This document shows, piece after piece, positions 1 to 10,289 of a stretch of DNA of 64,000 nucleotides. The number at the start of each line of letters is the position of its first letter. Within the stretch, counting starts at the first letter, position 1. Source of the DNA: Sarcocystis neurona (Eukaryota > Apicomplexa > Conoidasida > Eucoccidiorida > Sarcocystidae); NCBI GenBank assembly GCA_000727475.1, contig KL647288.1:9019590-9083589 (forward strand). The letters run 5' to 3'. Under the pieces are notes generated by a model, which did not search any database, had not been told where the DNA came from, and saw only the letters and a program-made list of their open reading frames with translations. The translations under genes were made by a program, and so were the position numbers.

Positions 1-480
1 TTGTTCCTGCTGCTGTTGTTCCTGCTGTTGCTGCTGCTGTTGTTGCTGGTTTGTTGTTGCTGCTGCTGTTGTTGCTGCTGTTGTTTCTGGTGTTGCTGCT
101 GCTGTTGCTGCCGCTGTTGCTGCTGCTGCTAGCGACTCCTGTTGCTCTCTCCTACTGTGCTGTCGCTGCTGTCGCTACGCAGCTGCTATGGCTGCTGCTG
201 TTGCTGCTGCGCTGCGCGGTCGCTGGCGTTTCCGTTTAGATGCAGGTCTACTGCTGTTGTAGGTGCTGCAGCTGCTACGGGGCTGTGCTGCTGTTGCTGT
301 AGCTGCTGGTATGCTGCTGTGTCTGTTGCTGGAGCCGTCTTGCTGCTGCAGCAATGCTGTTGCTGCTGCGGTGCCGCGGTTGCTGTTGCTGCTACTGCCA
401 TTGCTGCGCCGTCGCTGTTGCCGGGGGGCCTAGGGACCGCGCAGTCCCGGTGGGCTGTGCGGCGGAGGCAGAGGTGTTGC
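1..480. repeat. CTG/GCT trinucleotide tract
   Basis: Almost pure CTG/TTG/GCT triplet repeat on the + strand at the left edge. All + frames read as leucine, cysteine or alanine runs, and the minus strand reads glutamine/alanine-rich. A minus-strand exon is possible, because a pyrimidine-rich TGCAG acceptor lies near 531 with an open Q/A-rich frame below it. There is no conserved motif and no donor that proves it. Treat it as repeat DNA that may be the edge of a gene continuing to the left. Confidence 0.8.
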
Positions 481-699
481 TGAAGGAAGATGTTCGCAGA
501 ATCTGCGCACACATTTCTGCAGAGAAGCGAAGAAGGAGAAGAAAAGGGTCAGAGAGGTGTGGCAGTGTACTTTCTTTCTCCCTTTACAGCGGTTCTGCAG
601 ATACGACGGCAAAAATCAGGCGGCGGGCGACAGGTGGTGGAACACGAAACAGTAGTGTGCAGCACTCGCAGCTACCCCCGCACATGACGTAGAACAGCA

Positions 700-2870
700 A
701 TTTTGTGAAGTCCAACACCACATACTCCGTAGGGGAAGATCGCCTACTTTTTACTCATACTCATGTAGGTGTACTATGTGTACGTAAGGAGAGACAGACA
801 ACGAGAAGTGGACACGGGTGAGAAGAAGACTGGAAAGCTTTGCATACGCACAAAAAGTCCGCGCATGAACAGCAGCACTACTATGTCCTGCGTATACTCC
901 TGCATATAGCTCCTGAATACTCCTGCATATATTTTTAATGGGCGCGTGTCCACCACAGACACAGACATGTAAATATCCAGAGACAAGGAATTAGGTACGT
1001 TGCATGTAACTACCGTGTAGCTGGAGAACAAGTGAATGGCAGGAACAGGAGTGCAGTGGACGTCATCACGTATATATGTATAAGGAAAGGAAGAAACAGA
1101 AGAGCTCGCCTGTGTGAAGAAAATTTAGTCTGCCACATGCTACTTCACTTCGAACGGAAGCCGACCTGCAAGCAACGCACCGGGAGTGTCTGCACGTGCC
1201 CACATGCGACGCCGTCGTGTGCAACTCCTGCGCGCTCGCTGGGCGCTCGCTCCATATATGTAGATATCTATCTATATATCTATCTATCTCTCTATATATA
1301 GATAAATAGGTAGATAGGTGAATAACGATGGATAGATAGACAAATATAGATATATAGATATAGATACACATATATGATAGACATATATATGTACACTTAT
1401 ATATATATATATATATATGACCACACTGAGTGCAGCCAGTCCATAGTTGTTCAGAGTAAGCCAAATATGTCCTTGAACTCGTTGTAAGGACGTTTACAGG
1501 CATCTGTGCGTGTATTCACCTGGAAGGGTATATTCAAACACGTGCATATAGAAAAGTATGTATATCTATATGTATATATATCTGTATAGGAGCCTGACGG
1601 AGAATACACACTGTGAAGAACTGCCGCTACTCTTATGCGTTCTCCTGTATATATGCACTGGCATATATGTCTCACCCAACGTTTGTGGGCGTGTACATAT
1701 CACTGTCCCTCTCTGTTTCCATATGTGAGAAGTGCGTTCACGAGTGTGCACACTTTGTCGAAGGGGCTGACGGTACGGATCTGCGTGTAGCTATCTACAC
1801 GTCTATACCTACATTTATATACTCGTAGATAGATACACAGATATACAAATGTGTACGTACCTAGGTACATAAACACTTTTTTGTGTGACTGCTGCACATG
1901 TGGTTCTTTGTACGTGTTTAAGAATATACAACGATGCCTTTTATCGTGAAGTCCAAATGATTTCCCGCACTGCTGCAGCAAGAGAGACCGTCTACAGCGG
2001 TCTCCCCGTCTTCCTTCAGACGTAGTAGAGATGTTAAGTCACGCAAGTCTGCGTCCGTGATGAAAAACAAATTTGTAGTGCCTGCGCATATCTGTACATA
2101 CGCGTATTATATGCGCACACACGTACACATACTCCTACATAAATTCAGCCATACACACACACACACACAGGTGCGCACCAAGAAGTGTAAAGATGTACGC
2201 TCCTCCAGAGACAGTAATGACCGCGTTCGGGCACTACAGAAATATATGCGTAGTGCTCCAAGTAAGCCTTGTTGCACGTGAACACTGAAAGGGAGTTGCA
2301 GACATATATATATATATACATATATATATTTCTCTCTACATGGATATACATATGCCCCTCTTACCGTGAACATGTGTGCATATGTGTATATTTCGACACA
2401 CAGAGACAAACAGAGAGCGAGAGAAAAGGAGAGGGAGAAAGGGAAGTGTACAGCTTTCTTCATACGTGTCTTTACGTGTTATATGCATATATATATATAT
2501 TTATGTATACCAGACTCTTACCAGTCGTGCGCAACTCCTTGAGTTCCTATTGGCATGCATATATTGAGTGACTCTGACTTGTCATACGCATTTCCTTGAT
2601 TTTCTATTGACATGCATATACTGGGTCTCGCCGGTATCCTGCATAATGTCCTCAGGGTTTATCTCTAACAATTATACACGTGTATCTGCATATGTTGTGC
2701 TTGTCCTATACGGTCTCGTGCCCTCGTGATCTATACTAGTGTTTATATTTGTTATACTCAGCGACATTGAAATTTGCTTCAGTTTTACTTCTGACAAGGG
2801 CCGATACTCAGACATACTATCTGTAATTCGTAGAGTTCATCTGTAGTACTGGAGAGCTATTTTTACGCGC
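700..2870. other. AT-rich intergenic DNA with microsatellites
   Basis: No gene is seen here. The stretch holds GATA/TATC repeats (about 1255-1380), TATATA runs (about 1400-1420, 1560-1580, 2300-2335, 2485-2500), a CA dinucleotide run at about 2153-2170, and a 55-base imperfect tandem duplication at about 2530-2635 built on a TATTGRCATGCATATA core. The frames that are open contain only Tyr/Ile/Thr/His strings made by the microsatellites. Confidence 0.6.
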
Positions 2871-4280
2871 CGTGTCTCTTTTCTGCTTCCGCAACGGATA
2901 TAAGGCGTGTAGACTCCTGCCTGCAGACAACAGAATATACGCGTATATGGACACGTGCATGTGTATGTACATGTGTGATTCTTTATACAAACTTATACAG
3001 GTACACCTTGATACGAATCTACTTTACGTAACGTATATGGGATGTCTAAGAAGCCGGAAAACTTTGTTGCTGTCCAGGATGTGGTGTCGAAGAACATTCT
3101 GGACAACAATCATATGTCAGGGAACGTTACACTTAAATAACGGTAGTTGTCTCCTTGTGACAATTTGGAAGGAATTTCCTGTAAATCTTACGTCTCTACA
3201 TAAACAATTCGTAAGTCGTATCGGCGGTGAGCAGTACTCTATAGTAGAAGCGAGCGACAACCTGTGGAGGTCCTGCTCAAGATGACCGTAACTGGCCGAT
3301 TCACTCTTCCCAAATTCGTTCGGCAGTGAAACTTCCAAGAGGGCCGCTTCGTGTTCTCCACGAGTGCCAGTGTGCAATAGCTGAAAGTCACGGGTGAGAA
3401 GAAAGCGGCCTAAAACCGATCTTCTCTACTTTATCCATCCGTAGTGGTCCTGCCTAGATAACCTTCATTCATGTGGGGCTGATGACTGAGGAGCCCCAGG
3501 CCCGAGAAACTCAGCAAAAATCCATCCGCGTCAACATCCTCTACGAAAAACGAAAAACCTCGCGCCGCCAATACGGCGCAGGTCTCTTGCCACTGCTTTT
3601 GTCCCTGTCGGCGTACATTTATTCATAAATCTACGACCGCACCGCGTGCGCTTGGCCGGCTGTTTCTAATAGTCGCATACGTGCGTCTGTAGATATATTC
3701 ACCGTATGTTACACGCTTGAATATCTTGACGCTTACCTCATACGAAAAAGTCAAAGTTAGTGTCCCCGGTGCTGCAGCCCTCTGTCCAGGGCACACCCGA
3801 CATACACACATGTATTACAAACAAACACGTGCACGTATATATATATATATATATATATCTATGTCCTATGCGTGCGCATACGTGTGCGCGTCTGCATTAT
3901 GTGGCCACTCTGAGGAAGCAACTTGTCGGCGGACGCACTTTTCGCCCGGTTGCACGCCGCATTCATCTTCACCAGCACCAATCGTTTCAATCTCATCATT
4001 TTTCGTTCACCAAGGATGTCCGTCATCGAATCCCCAGGATGCAAGCGTATTATTTACTTCTGGTTGAAATATTGTGAATAGATTCTGTACAACTCTTTTA
4101 GTGGACTCCTCACACATAGAAAGGTGGCCCACGATATATGTATATATATATATATATATGTAGGCGTCGATCCTCCTGCCGCCCGTACTACTTCACATTG
4201 CAAGCCACGTATATGTTACTGTTGCTCACGTTACGAATCAGTACAGACGTGTTACACGCTCAGATAGGTATACATATGTA
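2871..4280. other. Intergenic or decayed DNA, no firm gene
   Basis: This stretch has little triplet repeat and ordinary base composition. Short protein-like frames occur on both strands: a 32-codon + strand frame from the ATG near 3040, a minus-strand frame at 3117-3377, and opposed frames at 3860-4070. None has a recognisable domain and none can be joined with splice sites I trust. They may be decayed exons of whatever gene the 4.3-5.1 kb exons belong to. Confidence 0.35.
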
Positions 4281-4306
4281 TGTGTAGTGATCGCTACTTC
4301 TGCCAG

Positions 4307-4816
4307 GGGTCGTTCGTCACACGTCAAGCCCCATATGTGTTACTGACGTGCATATCTACAAAGGCTGTTGCGAATGCTGTCTCTACACTTGTGACCACGG
4401 CAATAGTAAGCGAGACTTTTTCACGTCAGGATCCGGAGAAACAAATAACTCGGCCACACGTGTGAACCTTCACCGTCTCCATAGAAGTGGATGTGCCTTT
4501 TGTTTCAGCACCGTGTTGGCTTATCAAGCCGCAAGGGTCACCGGAAGACACCGTCGACATATGTATATCTATCTATCTATATATATACATATATATATAT
4601 GTACATCTGTTACCTTTTCGATTTGTAGCATTATGAAATTGGACGGCACAGAACGAAGTGTCAGTGAGACGAGGGTCCTCCCGGCATACCACATGTATAA
4701 AGACAAGCAGACAACTTGGTACGTACACGGCCACCAATATATTTCCACTATTTGTATCCACTTTCTTTCGTCTCTCTGTCTCTGTCTCGCTCTCCCGCTC
4801 TCTCTTTCCCACGTAC

Positions 4817-4848
<32 letters not shown>

Positions 4849-5118
4849 GTACGTGGGAAAAAATTGACTTGGACTAATGGTCATTTTCCACTGTGCAGCG
4901 TAGCACTCTCCAGCGGGAAGGAGACGTTGTTTGTCCCAGCGTGCAGCTCCCGCAGCAGGGTTCGTGTGCACTCACTGGCTGGCCAGAACAGCATCTGTGC
5001 AAGTACTACGATGTCCTTGTCAATCAAGAGGTAAGTCTCCTCAGGACCCACCCGAATCTGAGTTCCTCCTTCTCCTGGCCCCGGTATTTTCTTTCAGATG
5101 TCCAATATTTCCACCTGA
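4307..5118 (+). CDS. Tentative three-exon fragment of a small cysteine-containing protein
   Basis: Three phase-compatible exon candidates occur in order. The first is 4307-4405 (33 codons, preceded by tgccag, followed by GTAAGC). The second is 4899-5030 (44 codons, preceded by ctgtgcag, followed by GTAAGT). The third is 5098-5118, which follows a 67-base intron ending in tttctttcag and reaches a stop after six codons. All junctions are phase 0. The middle exon has three cysteines and reads ordinary, non-repetitive protein ending KYYDVLVNQE. The 5' end was not found. I do not recognise the family. The evidence is only splice-site quality, shared phase and absence of repeats, so this may be a pseudogene or chance. 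Confidence 0.3.
4805..4860. repeat. Perfect inverted repeat, 26-bp arms with 4-base loop
   Basis: The left arm 4805-4830 starts TTTCCCACGTACAT and continues as AT. The right arm 4835-4860 is its exact reverse complement, ending ATGTACGTGGGAAA. The loop is four bases (ATGT). The non-AT 14 bases at each tip show this is not just an AT dinucleotide run. It lies between two tentative exons. It could be a small hairpin transposon remnant or an AT-cruciform site; no element family is recognised. Confidence 0.85.
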
Positions 5119-5640
5119 CTCCAGATGTGGTGATACGTGTTTGAACATACGTATAAGATATATATATATATGTACATGAGTACGCATGTTGATACGTAAA
5201 CACATGTATGCGCAAGTGCTTTAAAGAAACATGCTCATATATTCGTACGTATATACTTCCGCATCCACCCATGCACACCTGGACCTGTCTATTATATATA
5301 TATATATAGCAGATGGGAGCGGGCGTGTGGTAGAGTTGATGCATCTGTTCAACTGTTGATAGGGCTAGTACAGAGTGATAGGGTACGATGCATGGGTCGG
5401 CGTGTACTGCACTATTCAGAGCGCTAGTACTTGTCTAGAGGTGGTTGTGTAGATTGCAGACGCTGCGACGGCTGCTGATGCTTCTTCTTGTGGTGCTCCT
5501 TCCGTTTTTGCTCCTGGTGCTGCTCCTGCTGTTGCCGCGCCCCTTTCCTTGATTAGCTGCCGTCATTGCTGCTTTAACAGTTCCACGGCCACTCAGCTCT
5601 GATTTGCTGCTGGAAGGCCGTCATAAATTCTAGAGACGCC
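5119..5640. other. Intergenic DNA
   Basis: No gene is seen. AT-rich to about 5320, then ordinary sequence passing into a short CTG-rich patch (about 5470-5560). Confidence 0.5.
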
Positions 5641-7260
5641 GGAATTCGGCGCTTCGCTGCTGTTCCGCACATGCTGTGCATGGTGTCACCGGGCCTCCCA
5701 CGAAGCCTGACTCCCTTCTGGCCTTTCTTTGCTGCCACTGCTGCTTGTATTGCAGGTCTTGTTTATCCACAGCTGCTGCAGCTGTAGGTGTGTCTGATAC
5801 CGCTTCTCTCGCTCGCCTACGGGCGGCTGTGTTCGCGGCTTCTCTTCCTCTCGCTACTTGTCCTCCGCTGCTGCAGGTGGTGCTTCTCTGCCTGCTCCTG
5901 CTGACGCTGCTGCTAGTGTTGCTGCTGTGGGCGCTGCAGTCGGTAGTGCTCCACTTGACGCTGAATATGAATCTCCTGCGGCTGTGTCGGTGTCTACGCG
6001 TTATGACGAGTTTTCCGCCGCTCATGCTGCCGCCAGGCAGAGACAAGTTACGATGTAGATGTTCCTTTCCTGCGGGCACCTGTCTAGCGACCGGTTCCGT
6101 GTATCCTCAGTCTTCGCATTCGCCACGTAGAGATATGCACAGGTACTACAAGGTTGCTTCAGCTGCGTGAACCAACAAGCTGTTTTTCAATTGGGACCTT
6201 TTTAGATGTGCTTCACAAAATGTGAGCAGGAGGCCGCGATTGCCGCGGCTGTCCTCCCGCTCTTCTGTAGGCTGCAGTACTCTTGCTTTGTCGCTTCAGA
6301 AGCATAGTCTACTTTGTGGGCAACAATAACTGTTTTAAGGTCTGCTGTCAGTAGAGACGTGTCGTAGCGTTCTCTGGAGACCAGTGGTCTACCTCTGGAC
6401 AGCCTGCATCGCCGTAAGCAGCAAGCGGCAAAACCACAGGAACAGTGGCGAGAGAAGTACACAGCACGAGAGCAGGTGAATTAGCAGCCCAGCGACAACT
6501 GCAGCGGCGACAGCCCCAGTGTAGTTCTGCAACAGCAGGAAACAGCAGCGGGAAGACGAAAGCATTCGCAGCGACAACTACAGCAACCTCGCTGCTGAAG
6601 TGCGGCAGCGTACGGGAAGAGGATTGCATCGCGCCCCAGGAATAACTTGGGGGGACACTGTTGTAAGGGGGCAGAACGGTGTGCTGTTTACACTAGCTCA
6701 CCAGCAATTCGTCCAGGAGGCTTCTAGATCATCTCTTCACGGACATCTCTGCCTGCCGCTGCAGCGAGGACGCGCGGTGTCGCCGCCGGGTATGGTGCGA
6801 AGCGGTACACAGCACCAGGCAGCGACGGGCAAGGACAGTGTACCACGAGAACTTGTTGCAGTCGCTGCGGCCGCAGCAGTAGCACCTGCAGCACCACATT
6901 AACTCGAGCACCTCCAACGAGGCAGCAGCACAGCAGGGGGAGCAGCAACACACCGACAGGATCAGCGGTAGCGGCAGCGGCTGCGGTAGCAGCAGGCGTC
7001 GCCCTGGCAGCAGCTGTCGCCGGAGCGGCAGCAGGAGCCGCCTTAGCAGTAGCAGCAACCACCGTAACAGCCGCAGCAGCAGCCGCCGCAGCTGCAGCAG
7101 CAGCAGCAGCGGCAGACGTAGCAGTACCAACGACAGAAACAGCAGCAGGAGTGGCAGCAGAATGGCGGCGACGGCGGGAGCACCGGCAACAGAGCAGCTG
7201 CCTGCCTCTCTGGTAGCAGTGGCGCCGGGGAAGAAGAGTGGCATCAGCGGCATACAAGCT
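5640..7260. repeat. GCT/CAG-rich block with ambiguous open frames
   Basis: Both strands are open in several frames because of GCT (5640-6050) and CAG (6440-7200) triplets. The + frame near 5850-6058 ends in an alanine-rich stretch with acidic residues. The minus frame 6079-5630 ends in a basic Q/R-rich stretch. Minus frames at 7275-6724 are almost pure Ala or Leu. No ATG, splice pair or motif favours one reading. Real exons may lie here, as Eimeria coding exons look like this, but none can be assigned. Confidence 0.4.
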
Positions 7261-8600
7261 AGCTACACGTAGCAATCGTTTTCGTTACGGTTTCTTTCGA
7301 TTTGCTCAGCAGTGGTTTACAAGTACAAACGTCTGACCCAACGGCGTCTCCACTAAAACTAGGTGCTCCGTCCTTCTCCGCCCTTCCTCGTCCTGTTTGG
7401 GCATCACTTTCGTGGATCAAGAAGAAAACGGGGATCTCTCGCCTTTGTATGGACTCCGCGACCACCGCCCCAGCAACGGCAGCAACAGCAGCGGCACAGC
7501 CGCCCGTAGCAGATCTCCTGCGGCTGCTGTGGGTGCCCCGTTTCGGGACAAGGACGAAGAAATGTATCTTGAGAGGAGAAGACGGAGACTGCTGTGCTGC
7601 TGGCACCTATGTGAACCCTGACTCAACATACATACACATGAATACACGAATACTTCTTTCGCAGGTGCCTCGACGCACATCACACATGCCTTGATGCTTA
7701 CCACACATGCGTTCATATATGCCCGTACAAATCCACATCTACTACGTATATAAAGTGTACGCTGCCTCTCTAAAGCGGCCTGGGTGTTGCTTCTTCAAAG
7801 CTTTGTAAGCGGCGCCACCCCACTAAGTATATGTCCAGGTAAACAAATACAAATATGTGTACATATATATGTATATTTGTGCGGTGGTGGCGTGTAGACT
7901 CCGGCGTTTGTGCTGTTAACACAGTATGCATCTTCTTTACACGTACTCCTGCGACAACGTAGACGTCCACATGTGTCTGCGCCCTCTCCGAAGTACATAT
8001 GTGTCTTAGTGCATTACGCCCTGTGAAACTGTTTGACACAGCTGGGCGGGAGAGTGGAGATTTTACGCGTCAACATTAGAGTGCACGTGAGCTGCTGCTT
8101 TTGTCCTTGTACTTGTAGACGCAGTCTTCTTTCAAATTCATCTCTGAACCGCTGTGTGTCCCACTTCTACACGTCTACGTGTGTATGTCGTGAAGCACGT
8201 TGCACACATATATACGTATCTGAATATCTTTTCAGCTATCCACGGGCGCAAATCCACTATAAAACTTGCTTCGCCTTCTAGGAGACGAGCGAGTGAACCA
8301 GCGTCGGCGTGAACACTCTGTCTCGCTGTCGTTCTTAGCTCCACGTACCTGCGCGCGTGCACAAACTTCTGTGCCCTGGACACGCAGTCGATGCATACGT
8401 ACGTAGGACGGCGTATACCAACGTACATGCAAATGGACAACGAAGAGGATTGTCAACAGATTCATGTGAGTGCTGGCGCCGACTCTTTGTGAGGATCCGT
8501 ATCCACATGTCTACACACACGCTTCCGTACGTAGAACGTGTGGTGCTCTGTTCTTCAGTAAACTCTTTGTTTTTTCGTTGTAGCCGGAGCGTCTCTGCTG
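7261..8600. other. Intergenic DNA with one short ambiguous open region
   Basis: Overlapping + frames at about 7397-7621 and 7449-7694 read mixed-composition protein, one ending in a run of arginines, but there is no splice support and no domain. The rest to 8600 has short microsatellites (about 7865-7880) and nothing recognisable. Confidence 0.35.
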
Positions 8601-8606
8601 TAGGCG

Positions 8607-8768
8607 ATGAGTCAGGTTCCGAGAGAATTTGCAGTTCCAAGTGGGCGAGACATGTTTTGGTGGCTTTATCTGTTTAAACAAACCGGAGCGACAACACGAA
8701 CTACTGCTGGAAGAGCATTTCGCACTGTTTCACGGAGCTGGCCGGATGTTTTCCGCTTGTCTTGCTGA
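8607..8768 (+). CDS. Possible 53-codon terminal exon or small ORF, unrecognised
   Basis: The ATG at 8607 opens a repeat-free 53-codon frame to TGA at 8768, containing PSGRDMFWWLYLF. It lies 23 bases after a strong pyrimidine-rich acceptor (tttgttttttcgttgtag, ending 8583), so it could instead be part of a last exon read in another phase: a second frame here is open to 8677. No family is recognised. Support is composition plus one splice site only. Confidence 0.2.
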   Translation: MSQVPREFAVPSGRDMFWWLYLFKQTGATTRTTAGRAFRTVSRSWPDVFRLSC

Positions 8769-8769
8769 A

Positions 8770-9650
8770 CAGCTAGCCTTCCAAATCTGCCTGTCCATCC
8801 CTTTGCGTATTTCCTTCCCTCTCCACGGGTCTAAAAAGTATGGTCTCGAACGGATACAAATGTTAGCCGTAATTGCGTCCCTGGTGCCCTTCGAAGCACA
8901 ACGAACTTTTTTGTAGGGTCGCGTTGCATTGCCTTCGAGGCCGCGAACCGGGGGAGTTCATGAGTCCAAAACTCTCTTCTTTGTGTTTTCTGAAGCCTTG
9001 CCCGCGTCCTTTCGTCATCTGCTGGTTGAACTGGCGCACCCACGTGCAAAACGTCTGCGGAGTTCCGCAGAGGTCTGCACCTGACTGCCCCTGCATCAGT
9101 GTGTGCAGGTGTGTGTGTGTGTGAATATACGTACATACACTTTTTACATAATAACTCTGTGTGCTTGGCGAAACGTTGTTTTTGCGTCTCTCACTTCACA
9201 TCGATTGACGGACACCGGAACACACATATACATATATATATATATACATACATACGCGTGTATATATATATTTATATATGGATACGCGTGATGTATACGT
9301 GGATATGTATTTACAGACACATACCTAGATGAAGCTTCATGTTCGCACGCGTTGCGACTCTTCATGTCATTGTCGAGCGTGTTGTGTGGACATTTGTCGT
9401 GGACCTCCAGCAGGTATACACAGCTTCACTTAATGAAGTACACCGGTTCACATGTATGTTCACTCCTGTAGACAGGCTTACCTGGATATCCTCGTCTTTA
9501 CACACAGGTGCACTTGCACGTATACACACGTGCACAGATGTACTTACATGGATTTCTATGTGTCTGTTTACAAGGCTACGAGTATACGTATAAAACGCAA
9601 GGGAGTGCCATCCATGAAGGGATGCCTTCTTTACGCTGAGAAGCGGTAGT
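8770..9650. other. Intergenic DNA
   Basis: No supported gene. Short opposed frames at 8860-9130 have no motif. GT/CA and TATA microsatellites lie at about 9105-9125 and 9220-9290. Confidence 0.45.
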
Positions 9651-9654
9651 AGAA

Positions 9655-9840
9655 GTGGTAGCGGCAGCGTCAGCAGCAGCATCAGCAGCAGCATCAGCAG
9701 CAGCATCAGGAGCACCAGCAGCAGCATCAGGAGCAGCATCAGCAGCAGCATCAGGTGCAGCATCAGCAGCAGCGTCAGGAGCGGCATCAGCAGCATCAAC
9801 TGCAGCATCTGCAGCAGCATCAACAGCGGCAGCGTGAGCA
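9655..9840. repeat. CAG/ATC-type 15-bp tandem repeat
   Basis: About twelve degenerate copies of a 15-base unit, GCAGCAGCATCAGGA. On the minus strand it reads Asp-Ala-Ala-Ala repeats in an open frame from 9989 to 9576, and on the + strand Ala-Ser repeats. It could be coding on either strand, but no start or domain settles this. Confidence 0.75.
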
Positions 9841-10196
9841 GCCGAAGTCAAAAATCGAGGAGGAAGTCTTGGTGCCCCTGCTGCTGCCTTCTCTCGTATG
9901 AAGGGTGACCATTCACCCATGTAACCGGTACTTGTTGCTGCTATCGCAATCGCTACACTGCTGTTTCGCAGGACGTGTTGGTTCTTCATGTCGCTTCACT
10001 GCTGTTTTTGGACGAGAATCCCGCTCCTTCCTTTTTTCTTCTGCACCGCCGCCCCCTGCTGCTCCCGTGCGTCTCCATCTGCGGGAGTTGGTGCTCGTCG
10101 ATATCTTGTACTAGCTCCAGCTGCTACTTGGACCCTGCTGGTGCTGCCACATATGGTGCTGCTGTTGCTGCTGTGCATTCGTCTGGAGGCCGAACA

Positions 10197-10277
10197 CCGC
10201 TGTCCTGCAGCTGCTGCCGAACCCCGCTGTCCTCCAGCTGCTGCCGAACCCCGCTGTCCTCCAGCTGCTGCAGATGA
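10197..10277. repeat. 27-bp tandem repeat, three copies
   Basis: Three head-to-tail copies of a 27-base unit beginning CCGCTGTCCTSCAGCTGCTG. The second and third copies are identical over their shared length; the first differs at one base. The multiple-of-three length fits a coding repeat but no gene is proven here. Confidence 0.85.
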
Positions 10278-10289
10278 CGTTTCCTGCTG

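Noticed and set aside
3479..3515. Hammerhead-ribozyme-like words CTGATGA and GAAA
   Set aside because: The sequence between and around them does not form a proper stem II or closing stems, so the core is not supported.
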